Shown in pieces: positions 7,624-15,272 of a stretch of DNA of 18,927 bases. The stretch is taken from positions 1 through 18,927 of the forward strand of contig DAOSWM010000057.1 of the NCBI GenBank assembly GCA_035380045.1, written 5' to 3'. Position 1 is the first letter of the stretch; each line of letters opens with the position of its first letter. A program made the translations under genes and the position numbers. Below the pieces are notes generated by a model. It saw only the letters and a list, made by a program, of their open reading frames with translations, ran no database searches and had not been told where the DNA came from. The DNA is from DAOSWM01 sp035380045. GTDB lineage: Bacteria > Bacteroidota > Bacteroidia > Bacteroidales > Tenuifilaceae.

Positions 7624-8583
7624 ATGGGGAAAATAGTTGCAGGAATTGATATTGGCGGAACAAACACCGTAATAGGATTAGTTACAAGCCAGGGCGAGTG
7701 CTTGGTTGAGCGTACCATTCGCACCAAGGGTGAAGGGGGATTTATTAATTATATTTTGAGAATTGTTGATTCGGTTAACGCACTTTCGGAGGAGTTAGGA
7801 AGTGAGTATCGACTTGAAGCAGTGGGAATTGGTGCTCCAAACGGTTCATACAATTTGGGAGCCATAGTTGATGCTCCCAACCTGGCGTGGAAAGGAATTT
7901 TGCCCATATGCAGCGAGATGGAGAGTAGGCTCAACGTTCCGGTTATACTTACAAACGACGCAAATGCAGCTGCCGTAGGCGAGATGCTTTTTGGCGCAGC
8001 CAAAGGGATGAAGAATTTTATAATTATTACTCTTGGAACGGGCTTGGGCAGTGGCATTGTTACTGATGGAAAGCTCGTACTGGGGCACGATGGATTTGCC
8101 GGCGAGCTGGGTCATACAACGGTTGACCCTAATGGCAGAAAATGTGGCTGTGGGAAGTTGGGTTGCCTCGAAACCTACGTTTCAGCACCCGGTATTCGCC
8201 GAACTATTTTCGAACTTCTCGCATCTTCAATTGAGCCAAGTTCACTTAGGAGTTTTACATACAACGACCTCTCGGCAAAAATAATTTCTCAAAAGGCGCT
8301 TGAGGGCGACTCAATTGCTCGTGAGGCTTTTGAACGTACCGGTGAAATATTAGGGCTTAAATTAGCCGATGCAGTTGCCACGCTTAGCCCCGAAGCTATC
8401 TTTCTTTTTGGCGGTTTAAGCAAGGCAGGAGATTTAATTTTTGAACCCACACGCCGTAGCATGGAGAGTAACCTCTTCCCTATTTACAGAAATAAGGTGA
8501 AAATACTTCCTTCGGGTTTGCAGGACAAGAATGTTGCGGTTTTAGGTGCGGCGGCTCTTGGCTGGCAACACCTTAATCTTTAG
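7624..8583 (+). CDS. ROK-family sugar kinase (glucokinase/mannokinase type)
   Basis: A 319-residue cytoplasmic kinase that phosphorylates a hexose with ATP. It shows the phosphate-binding DIGGTN at 9-14, NDANAAAVGE at 111-120 with the catalytic-base Asp112, GTGLGSG at 138-144, the sugar-binding ELGH at 161-164, and the ROK zinc-binding motif CGCGKLGC at 174-181, with His164 and the three cysteines as expected ligands. The length is usual for single-domain ROK kinases, and there is no N-terminal DNA-binding helix-turn-helix, so it is an enzyme and not a ROK repressor. Glucose, mannose or fructose are all possible substrates; the divergent beta-mannosidase makes mannose or glucose reasonable. 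The start has no Shine-Dalgarno sequence, as is usual in this phylum. It ends 10 bases before a convergent gene. Confidence 0.93.
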   Translation: MGKIVAGIDIGGTNTVIGLVTSQGECLVERTIRTKGEGGFINYILRIVDSVNALSEELGSEYRLEAVGIGAPNGSYNLGAIVDAPNLAWKGILPICSEMESRLNVPVILTNDANAAAVGEMLFGAAKGMKNFIIITLGTGLGSGIVTDGKLVLGHDGFAGELGHTTVDPNGRKCGCGKLGCLETYVSAPGIRRTIFELLASSIEPSSLRSFTYNDLSAKIISQKALEGDSIAREAFERTGEILGLKLADAVATLSPEAIFLFGGLSKAGDLIFEPTRRSMESNLFPIYRNKVKILPSGLQDKNVAVLGAAALGWQHLNL

Positions 8584-8593
8584 TAGAATCAGG

Positions 8594-9478
8594 CTATTCT
8601 AAAACTCGTTGACGCCTATCGTTGGTTTTGTAAATTTCGTAGCGCCAGGCTTGCCAGTCGATTAATTTATCGCTGGCATCGAACTCTTTTATCTGCTGTA
8701 TTTTATTGTCTTTTCGGTAAATAAACTCGATTTTCTTGGTTAAATTTCCTGCTGCATCCATCTCAAGTTGCTGCACTTTATTGCCATTCTCATCGTATGT
8801 GTAGGCGAATGTTGAAGTTGATTTCCCTCTCGAAAATTTTTCAACTTCTTTGGTTTCCTTTACAACTCTACCAACCGAATCGTACTCTGGAACTCTTGAA
8901 AGGAACATTATGGAATCGGAGGGAACCGCTTTTTTCCCCTTTACCTTTCGTAGAATCTCTGTTCCTTTGTCGTCGTACTTATGCTTTGTTTTGAAACCTT
9001 TTTTACCTTTTTCGTTATAGCCTGTAATGTTCTTTATGGTTCCATCGGGGTTATAGGCATAGGTCTCTTTTAATACTATTGATGTGTCGGTTGGGAATAC
9101 TTTCTCAATTGTTAGTTCTGTAAGTTTGCCTTGGGTATCCCACTTATAATTTTCAACTTTTGATAATTTTTCGTTCACGAAAAAATCGGTTCTATACTTT
9201 GTTTGCCCGTTGAAGTAGTGCCAACGGTAGTTTTTGGGGTAATGAGTTTCCCAATCGAAGTCAATTTCTGTGTGCATTCTACCCAGGGAGTCGGAAATTA
9301 GCTGCTTTATGGCAAAATAATCCTTGGTTCGCTGTCCATCCTCTAGAACGTACCTTGATTTTACCGCAACGCGGTAAATATTTTGCGGTTCACGGTTCTG
9401 ACCGAACGTATTGTTCCCTGCCAGAAGCATGCTTAAAAAGCATACTAGGGCAACTTTTGAAATTCTATTTGTTTTCAT
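8594..9478 (-). CDS. exported protein with YD-like repeats, function unknown
   Basis: A 294-residue secreted protein. The signal peptide covers about residues 1-26 (ending TFG-Q). I use the Met at 9478; an in-frame Met three codons upstream (MCCM) gives a less typical signal start. From about residue 110 to 260 the protein is a run of short strand-turn-strand repeats with a Y/W-x-(Y/W)-(D/N)-x-x-G core: YKWDTQGKLTEL, YAYNPDGTIKNI, HKYDDKGTEIL, EYDSVGRVVKE and YTYDENGNKVQQ. These resemble the YD/RHS-like repeats common in Bacteroidota exported proteins, but there are few of them and no RHS core or toxin domain, so I do not call an RHS toxin. It lies 83 bases downstream of the DUF4296 lipoprotein and may share its transcript. 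Confidence 0.8.
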   Translation of the reverse strand: MKTNRISKVALVCFLSMLLAGNNTFGQNREPQNIYRVAVKSRYVLEDGQRTKDYFAIKQLISDSLGRMHTEIDFDWETHYPKNYRWHYFNGQTKYRTDFFVNEKLSKVENYKWDTQGKLTELTIEKVFPTDTSIVLKETYAYNPDGTIKNITGYNEKGKKGFKTKHKYDDKGTEILRKVKGKKAVPSDSIMFLSRVPEYDSVGRVVKETKEVEKFSRGKSTSTFAYTYDENGNKVQQLEMDAAGNLTKKIEFIYRKDNKIQQIKEFDASDKLIDWQAWRYEIYKTNDRRQRVLE

Positions 9479-9561
9479 ACAACACATCTTCTTTTATTGA
9501 AACTCTTTTATTCAGAACTTTTAATGCAATATAAAAAAGTTTTTTTTTACAGCAATCAAAA

Positions 9562-10371
9562 TTAATCTTTGTCCCTATTAGGTTTTGCGATAATAGATTC
9601 TTTCTTTTCAAACGAGGGGGGTAATGGCATGTAACGGAGAGTTATGTTAGCTACCTCTGCATGTTTACTCCAATCCCCTTCCTGATTAGAATGATCCATA
9701 ACCCAGCCCATAATGTGAGTAACCTGCGTGTTAGTTAAAATGTTTTCAATTGTAACAACTCGCACCTGGTCGTCCTTAATGTACATCCTATTTTTTATGC
9801 TTGTCCTGCTTCCGTTTTGTGAGCCATCATCGAAGTAGAAGAAAGAGGTCATTCTTGGATTTTTTGACTCGTCATCGGAGAAAACTTTTACCTCTGCGCT
9901 AATAATATATATCCCCGTTCCAACTACAGGAATTTTAAAATTTATGGCATTTTGTTTCCCATCCTCAGGGAAGTACCACATATTCTTTTCAGTCCATAAG
10001 TTTGCAATGGGATCGTTGCTTGTGCTGGAAACTTCAGTATTTTGGGAGCCCATCTCCGTTTCTTTCTTTGCCAGCTCACTTATAGTTTTATCAAGTATTT
10101 CGTTTAGAATATCGGGGTTACAGGCATAGTATTCTAACGATTTTTCAAAAACATCCTCCGAGTAACCTAATGATTCGTAAGCTTGTGCATAATAGTTTAT
10201 GGTGTCTTTTTTTGAAATGGGTTGACCTAAATGCGGGGAGATTGTGGTTGCATCTGTAATAAAAGTTTTCACTAGTATTTTTACCATATCCTCTTCTGGA
10301 ATAATGTCACTCTTTGAGCACGAAGCAAGTATAATAGTAGTCAGCAGAAGTGAAGCTAAAATCGATTTCAT
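9562..10371 (-). CDS. DUF4296 lipoprotein with an extra C-terminal domain
   Basis: A 269-residue lipoprotein with lipobox LASC (Cys18). Residues about 22-105 match the DUF4296 pattern: IIPEEDMVKILV near the start, then YYAQAYESLGYSEDVFEKSLEYYACNPDILNEILDK, split by me from a continuous region at 60-95 as YYAQAYESLGY / SEDVFEKSLEYY / ACNPDILNEILDK. After a serine-rich linker (about 108-120) comes a region (about 125-248) with alternating hydrophobic strands and WYFPEDG, SFFYFDDGS and IMGWVMD motifs, which looks like a beta-sandwich. DUF4296 proteins are usually much shorter, so this second domain is unusual. Function is unknown for both parts. The gene is the first of a likely two-gene minus-strand unit. 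Confidence 0.8.
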   Translation of the reverse strand: MKSILASLLLTTIILASCSKSDIIPEEDMVKILVKTFITDATTISPHLGQPISKKDTINYYAQAYESLGYSEDVFEKSLEYYACNPDILNEILDKTISELAKKETEMGSQNTEVSSTSNDPIANLWTEKNMWYFPEDGKQNAINFKIPVVGTGIYIISAEVKVFSDDESKNPRMTSFFYFDDGSQNGSRTSIKNRMYIKDDQVRVVTIENILTNTQVTHIMGWVMDHSNQEGDWSKHAEVANITLRYMPLPPSFEKKESIIAKPNRDKD

Positions 10372-10671
10372 AAATGGAACTTTTTTTCACAAAGATACTA
10401 AAAGCAAAATACCAAAATAAATTGGATTAAAATATAGAACGCAACTGAGAACAAAATATTTGAGCAAACGAATTACTAAAAAATCATAGGTATAGCTAGG
10501 ATGAAAGATACTTGTAAAAATATGTATTATTTATCCATTTCTTATTGACTTTCAAAATAATTCCTCTTAACTTGCTTCAATAATAGAACCATAACAAAGG
10601 ATAAAAAAAACACAATCACCCTGCCTTTGCCTGCTTTTCACAAGGGAGTTTTTACTTAATAATTAATCACC
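10372..10671. other. divergent intergenic region before the fibre gene
   Basis: An AT-rich stretch of 300 bases between the divergent DUF4296 and fibre genes, with no coding sequence I can support. Besides the minus-strand -7 element, the plus strand has TTG (10545-10547), a 20-base spacer and TAACTTGC (10568-10575), an imperfect Bacteroidota-type promoter that would give a leader of about 90 bases for the fibre gene. I see no clear operator or riboswitch. Confidence 0.4.
10390..10397 (-). promoter_or_regulatory. candidate -7 element for the DUF4296 gene
   Basis: TATCTTTG on the minus strand matches TAnnTTTG exactly and lies 19 bases upstream of the start codon, which would give a very short leader. 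A TTTG sits upstream but only about 15 bases away, shorter than the usual 19-21. The region is AT-rich, so a chance match is possible. Confidence 0.3.
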
Positions 10672-13600
10672 ATGAAAAAGAATCTTTTTTGCATCGTAGC
10701 GTTGATGCTATCCTTGCATGTTTGGGCACAAGTCCCTCAGGGTTTTTCATATCAGGCAGTTGTAAGAGACTCAGAAGGGCAGCCTCTTTCAAACCAAACT
10801 GTTGGGATTCGGGTTTCTCTTCAGAATGAAGAAGGAAATAATGTTTACTACTCCGAAACCCATTCTCAAAACACTTCCCCACAAGGAGTTATCGCATTTA
10901 TTGTTGGGGGAGGAACCGCTGTTTCTGGAGATTTCACTTCGACTCCATGGAGTGAAGAAAACATTTTCTTAAGAATTGAAGTCGCTCCAACTGGTGGGGA
11001 TGATTATTCAGAAATTGGAATGGTTAAACTTCAGTCAGTACCATACGCACTTTTTGCCGCAAGCGGCAATGAAGGGCCACAGGGCGAACCCGGCGAAGAT
11101 GGCCTTTCGGCATACGAAGTGTGGCTAAACGAGGGTAACACAGGATCCGAAGCCGACTTCATCGCTTCACTGAAGGGTGAAACTGGGGAGGCCGGCGCTG
11201 ATGGAACCGATGGCCTCTCGGCCTACCAGGTTTGGCTTGCACAGGACAATACTGGCTCCGAGGCCGACTTCATCGCATCGCTGAAGGGTGAAACCGGGGA
11301 GGCTGGTGCCGATGGAACCTCGCTGGAGTGGCTGGGCTCCCTGCCATCGGCTCCTGCCAGCCCGCAACCCAACCAGGCCTACTACAACAGCACCGAAGGA
11401 GTAGCCTACGTGTACAACGGAACATCATGGAGTGTTCTAGCTCAGGATGGTATTGACGGGATGGGAACACTCCCCGATGGAGTAACCGGGCAAATCCTGC
11501 TGCACGATGGTACTGGCTGGACAGCATCCAGCGATGTGCACCTTGCTTCAGGCGATGTGGGCATCGGAACCGTTACGCCCGGTGCTAAGCTCGATGTGGT
11601 GGGCGATATCCGCGCCAGCGGGAAGCTGGTCACCAGCAGCGTGCAGGTGGGCGAACCCATCCCCGACCCCGACCAGCCGCTGTTCGTGGTGCGCAACAGC
11701 AACGACGAGATTGTGTTCGCCGTGTACGAGGCAGGCGTACGCATGTACGTGGCCAGCGATGTAGCCAAAGCAGGTAGCAAGGGCGGGTTCGCCGTGGGTG
11801 GCCTCACCCAGAGCAAGGCAGGCGATGAGTACTTCCGGGTTACGCCCGATAGCGTTCGTATCTACATCGACACCACATCCACCGCTGGAAAAACTGGCAG
11901 CAAGGGCGGGTTCGCCGTGGGCGGGCTTACCCAGAGCAAGGGGAATCCGGTGGATCTGCTCCGCGTAACGGCCGACAGCACTAGAATCTACATCGAAACC
12001 AACCCGGCCAAGAGCGGCTCCAAGGGTGGTTTCGCCGTGGGTGGACTAACGCAGAGCAAGCTAACGCCAAGCGAGGAGTACCTGCGCATTACGCGCGATA
12101 GCTCGAGGATTTACGTGAACACCGATCCTGTAAAGGCTGGAAGTAAGGGTGGGTTTGCAGTTGGAGGGTTAACCCAATCGAAAACCGGAGAGAATAACTT
12201 TATGTTTCTAACCCCCGACAATTACTTTATTGGTCACGAGGCTGGTAGTTCAAATACACTTGGGATGTTCAATTCTTTTATTGGATTTCAAGCAGGTAAA
12301 AGTAATATTGAAGGAGATGAAAATATTTTTATTGGGTATCAAGCTGGATTGACAAACGAGTATGGAATATGGAACACTTTTTTAGGTTTTGAGGCTGGTA
12401 AAATGAACACTGGTAGCGACAACACATTTATTGGATACAAGGCGGGTAGTATACATCAGGATAAGGGGGGGAATGTTTATATTGGTAGTAAAGCTGGCGA
12501 AGAAGCTACGCAAGGAGAACAGAACGTTTTTATTGGAGAATCGGCTGGTACTAAAACTACAATTGGTAAAAAGAATGTTTTTATTGGATATCAAACAGGG
12601 TACAATAGCACCGATGCCGAATCGAATGTTTTTATCGGCGATCAAGCAGGTTTTACCAACATTTCTGGTGATTACAACGTTTTTTTAGGATTCAATGCAG
12701 GTAAAACCAATAGCGCAAGTTTTAATACTTTTCTGGGTTACCAGGCTGGTTTCCTGAATACTACAGGACAATACAATTCATTTATTGGACATATAGCCGG
12801 CTATTCGAATTCCATTGGTTCAAGTAATGTATTTATTGGCGATTCTACAGGTTTTACTAACTCCAGCGGGAACAACAATGTGATGATAGGGAAAAATGCT
12901 GGCCTTGCCAGCAATGGGAACAGAAACATTTTTATTGGGTTAAATGCTGGAAAAGTTACTAGTGGAAATGATAACATTTTTATTGGGCTGAATGCTGGAA
13001 AAAATTTCGTTTCGGGGGAACATAATATGTTTATAGGAACGAATGCTGGGTTTAATCATACTAATCAAAACTATAATTTAATGATTGGTACTGGAACAGG
13101 CTATAGTTTAAATTCACTGGGTAATAATGGTTCTTACAATTCCTTTTTGGGGATAAATGCAGGTAATAAGATTAGAAACAGTAAAGAGAATGCCTTTATA
13201 GGAACGAATGCAGGTGCAATGCTCGAAGATGGTTGGTCGAATACAATTGTTGGAATTTGTGCTGCTGAGGGAGGAGCTTGGGATCCCACTTCTTATCACT
13301 CTGGCTATGTTACTTCTCAAAATACTATTTTAGGTTGTAAAGCCGGACAACGACTAGATGTGGGTAGTGGAAATATTCTTATCGGTTATATGGCAGGATA
13401 CTCCTTAATAGGAACGGTTGAAACTCCTGCAAGCAATAGGCTTTTTATTCATAATTCGAGCAGTGGCTCAACTTCAGCACTTATCTATGGAGAATTTGAT
13501 AATAGCATCCTTCGTTTCAATGCAAATGTTGGGATAAGTAAAGTTCCTTCGTACAAACTTGATGTTAATGGAGATGTAAATATTAGCTCTGGCAGCAATT

Positions 13601-14217
13601 TCAAAATTAATGGAGTAAACCTTTCAGCGGCTAATGTTGGCGCAGAGCCAACTCTTACCAAGGGTGATTTATCGGGAACTGGACCAATTTCTGTTACATC
13701 GTCCCGACAGGTTATTGGCGGAACCACCTCAATATCAATTGCAGATGCAACAACATCGGTAAAAGGGGCTGTTCAGCTAAGCGACGCATACGATGGAACA
13801 AGCCAAACTAAGGCAACAACCGAAAAAGCGTTGAGCGATGGGTTGGCCACAAAGGTTACAGGAACGGGGATGTCAATGGGAATAATTAATATAATCTCTG
13901 ATGGTGATATTATTACATTTGGAGATGGAATTTATGCTTTGACATGGGATGCGACAAACAATAGAATTTGGTTTGAGGATAGAACTCCAAAAGGTCCAGA
14001 AGTATCCTACTGGTTTCAAGGGCAACAGGGAACAATAGTTGCTGGGGATGCTGGAATCGCAAGTTCACCTAAACAATTACTTGTTGAATTTAATCCTAGT
14101 GAGAAATGGGGGTATGAAATACATGTTGGTGAAACCACAATCGGATCTACCTACTGCTCCGTTTGGGTTCAGTACAATAATGGCAGGCTGGTTGGCCACT
14201 ACACAAAGTTTGAGTAG
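10672..14217 (+). CDS. large secreted modular fibre-like surface protein
   Basis: An 1181-residue exported protein. The modules in order are: signal peptide 1-19 (WA-Q); an N-terminal beta domain about 20-130 (GFSYQAVVRDSEG and SVPYALFAA) common to many Bacteroidota surface proteins; collagen-like Gly-x-x runs about 132-145 and at the ends of two 37-residue repeats (143-216); a linker; a VGIGTVTPGAKLDVVGD motif (296-312) typical of tail-spike-like proteins; four GSKGGFAVGGLTQSK repeats (368-504); 23 copies of N-x-F-I-G-x-x-A-G (517-912); a second KLDVNGDVN motif (962-970); a phage-tail-fibre-like stretch TTSVKGAVQLSD then TKATTEKAL (1027-1054); and a C-terminal domain to 1181. The collagen-like and repeat modules suggest a homotrimeric fibre, perhaps an adhesin; this is inference. 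No peptidase S74 chaperone or obvious type IX sorting domain is seen. Codon and base composition change sharply within the gene. Confidence 0.9.
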   Translation: MKKNLFCIVALMLSLHVWAQVPQGFSYQAVVRDSEGQPLSNQTVGIRVSLQNEEGNNVYYSETHSQNTSPQGVIAFIVGGGTAVSGDFTSTPWSEENIFLRIEVAPTGGDDYSEIGMVKLQSVPYALFAASGNEGPQGEPGEDGLSAYEVWLNEGNTGSEADFIASLKGETGEAGADGTDGLSAYQVWLAQDNTGSEADFIASLKGETGEAGADGTSLEWLGSLPSAPASPQPNQAYYNSTEGVAYVYNGTSWSVLAQDGIDGMGTLPDGVTGQILLHDGTGWTASSDVHLASGDVGIGTVTPGAKLDVVGDIRASGKLVTSSVQVGEPIPDPDQPLFVVRNSNDEIVFAVYEAGVRMYVASDVAKAGSKGGFAVGGLTQSKAGDEYFRVTPDSVRIYIDTTSTAGKTGSKGGFAVGGLTQSKGNPVDLLRVTADSTRIYIETNPAKSGSKGGFAVGGLTQSKLTPSEEYLRITRDSSRIYVNTDPVKAGSKGGFAVGGLTQSKTGENNFMFLTPDNYFIGHEAGSSNTLGMFNSFIGFQAGKSNIEGDENIFIGYQAGLTNEYGIWNTFLGFEAGKMNTGSDNTFIGYKAGSIHQDKGGNVYIGSKAGEEATQGEQNVFIGESAGTKTTIGKKNVFIGYQTGYNSTDAESNVFIGDQAGFTNISGDYNVFLGFNAGKTNSASFNTFLGYQAGFLNTTGQYNSFIGHIAGYSNSIGSSNVFIGDSTGFTNSSGNNNVMIGKNAGLASNGNRNIFIGLNAGKVTSGNDNIFIGLNAGKNFVSGEHNMFIGTNAGFNHTNQNYNLMIGTGTGYSLNSLGNNGSYNSFLGINAGNKIRNSKENAFIGTNAGAMLEDGWSNTIVGICAAEGGAWDPTSYHSGYVTSQNTILGCKAGQRLDVGSGNILIGYMAGYSLIGTVETPASNRLFIHNSSSGSTSALIYGEFDNSILRFNANVGISKVPSYKLDVNGDVNISSGSNFKINGVNLSAANVGAEPTLTKGDLSGTGPISVTSSRQVIGGTTSISIADATTSVKGAVQLSDAYDGTSQTKATTEKALSDGLATKVTGTGMSMGIINIISDGDIITFGDGIYALTWDATNNRIWFEDRTPKGPEVSYWFQGQQGTIVAGDAGIASSPKQLLVEFNPSEKWGYEIHVGETTIGSTYCSVWVQYNNGRLVGHYTKFE
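11098..11319 (+). repeat. two tandem 111-base repeats in the fibre gene
   Basis: Two adjacent in-frame units of 37 codons (residues 143-179 and 180-216) encode DGLSAY(E/Q)VWL, then NTGSEADFIASLKGE, then TGEAGADGT. The peptides are nearly identical while the bases differ at synonymous sites. Each unit combines a short helix-like SAYxVWL segment with a collagen-like end, a pairing known from collagen-like tail and surface proteins. Confidence 0.85.
11773..12183 (+). repeat. four GSKGGFAVGGLTQSK repeats, period about 120 bases
   Basis: The 15-residue peptide GSKGGFAVGGLTQSK occurs identically at residues 368, 409, 449 and 490 (nucleotides 11773, 11896, 12016 and 12139), each separated by a variable stretch ending in (R/V)T.DS.RIY(I/V). 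The first three copies use GC-rich codons and the fourth uses AT-rich synonyms. Confidence 0.9.
12220..13422 (+). repeat. 23 short N-x-F-I-G-x-x-A-G repeats
   Basis: Twenty-three degenerate units with a core N-x-(F/I/M)-(I/L)-G-x-x-(A/T)-G recur from residue 517 to about 917. The period is 16 or 17 residues (48-51 bases) except for insertions at 802-823 and 857-884. The last three units are more degenerate (for example NTIVGICAAEGG). A strict short period with Gly, Asn and aliphatic positions suggests a stacked beta-roll or trimeric head like that of trimeric autotransporters; the fold is inferred. Confidence 0.9.
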
Positions 14218-14247
14218 AACTTTTCTCACCTAGTATTCTAATATTTC

Positions 14248-14280
14248 AACCCGGAGGGTTTTCGTTCCCTTCGGGTTTTT
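14248..14280 (+). terminator. rho-independent terminator after the fibre gene
   Basis: AACCCGGAGGG (14248-14258) pairs with CCCTTCGGGTT (14267-14277) with one G-U wobble, an 8-base loop and a following T-run to 14280. It begins 30 bases after the fibre stop and is the best hairpin terminator in the window. It separates the fibre gene from the exchanger gene. Confidence 0.85.
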
Positions 14281-14307
14281 ACTACTTTTACGCTAAAATT
14301 TCAGCTT

Positions 14308-15267
14308 ATGCTTCTCGATGTTCTTCTTCTAGCGGTTGGTTTGGTTATTCTAATATTTGGCGCTAACTGGTTGGTCGATGGGGCTTCGTCCATTGCCACC
14401 CGTTTGGGAGTTTCTGCCCTAACGGTTGGGTTAACAGTTGTTGCATTTGGAACTTCCACCCCCGAGCTGGTGGTGAATTTAATCGCTTCATTCGATGGGA
14501 ACAGCGGCCTGGCCATTGGCAATGTGGTGGGTAGCAACTCCATTAATATTCTTCTTATTTTGGGTTTAGCCGCATTAATTAAACCAGTAAACGTGAAGAG
14601 CCAAACCGTTAGGGTTGAAATTCCATTTAGCCTGCTAGCTGCAGTGGCTCTTTTCCTTTTGGCAAACGATAAGTTGCTGGACGGAACCGTATCGTCAGTA
14701 ATTTCTCGCTCTGACGGGTTAGTTTTACTCGCCTTTTTTGCAATTTTTCTTTACTATACCTTCCTCTCCTCAAAATCCGATCAGTTTCCTTTAACCGCAG
14801 AGGTTAAGCACCGAAAGTACTACCTGTCAACCCTTATGGTGCTGGGAGGAATTGGTGGCTTATACCTTGGGGGCTCATTTATTGTTAATTCAGCCACCTC
14901 CATTGCCAAGGCATTTGGTGTTTCCGATGCGCTAATTGGCCTTACCGTAGTTGCCATTGGAACGTCCCTACCCGAACTCGCAACATCAGTAATGGCTGCA
15001 TACAAAGGAAATTCCGATATTGCTATTGGGAATGTGGTTGGTTCAAATATTTTCAACATTTTCATGGTATTGGGCGTATCGGGAACTATAAAACCCCTGC
15101 CCTTCTATCCGCAATCAAATGTCGACATTCTGGTTGTTTGTTTAGCCAGCATTCTGCTTTTTGTTTTTGCATTTGCAGGCCCTGGTCGTAAAATCGACAG
15201 GAAAGAGGGTGTTACCATGCTAATTATTTACTTTGCATATCTTAGTTACCTGATTGCTAACGCATAG
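14308..15267 (+). CDS. calcium/sodium antiporter, CaCA family
   Basis: A 319-residue inner-membrane cation exchanger with about ten hydrophobic segments, which should expel Ca2+ in exchange for Na+ or H+. The two inverted alpha-repeats are clear: GLTVVAFGTSTPEL (41-54) with GNVVGSNSINI (71-81), and GLTVVAIGTSLPEL (211-224) with GNVVGSNIFNI (241-251). The ion-binding acidic residues expected from the family are Glu53 and Glu223. The central loop (about 153-170) is short, without the large regulatory domain of eukaryotic exchangers, and the length is usual for bacterial YrbG-type members. The start at 14308 lies just past the terminator of the fibre gene. It ends five bases before the next membrane-protein gene, so the two are probably co-transcribed. 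Ion specificity is inferred from the family. Confidence 0.93.
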   Translation: MLLDVLLLAVGLVILIFGANWLVDGASSIATRLGVSALTVGLTVVAFGTSTPELVVNLIASFDGNSGLAIGNVVGSNSINILLILGLAALIKPVNVKSQTVRVEIPFSLLAAVALFLLANDKLLDGTVSSVISRSDGLVLLAFFAIFLYYTFLSSKSDQFPLTAEVKHRKYYLSTLMVLGGIGGLYLGGSFIVNSATSIAKAFGVSDALIGLTVVAIGTSLPELATSVMAAYKGNSDIAIGNVVGSNIFNIFMVLGVSGTIKPLPFYPQSNVDILVVCLASILLFVFAFAGPGRKIDRKEGVTMLIIYFAYLSYLIANA

Positions 15268-15272
15268 TTTTT

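Noticed and set aside
4938..8583. Mannosidase and kinase as part of a classical polysaccharide utilisation locus.
   Set aside because: No SusC/SusD pair, sugar transporter or regulator is present in the window, so only a two-gene functional link is supported.
8584..8601. TAGAAT/ATTCTA hairpin between the convergent kinase and YD-repeat genes as a shared terminator.
   Set aside because: The stem is six AT-rich pairs, there is no T-run on either side, and it overlaps the end of the minus-strand gene.
11442..11816. Overlapping open frames on both strands in the GC-rich part of the fibre gene.
   Set aside because: High GC removes chance stop codons; the peptides are low-complexity and the fibre frame is continuous and modular.
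12220..13422. CRISPR-like regular spacing in the nucleotide sequence.
   Set aside because: The periodicity is of codons within an open frame; units are degenerate at the DNA level and there are no spacers or cas genes.
10672..14217. Fibre gene as part of a prophage or contractile injection system.
   Set aside because: It has a Sec signal peptide and a Bacteroidota surface-protein N-terminus, and no phage structural, integrase or lysis genes are adjacent.
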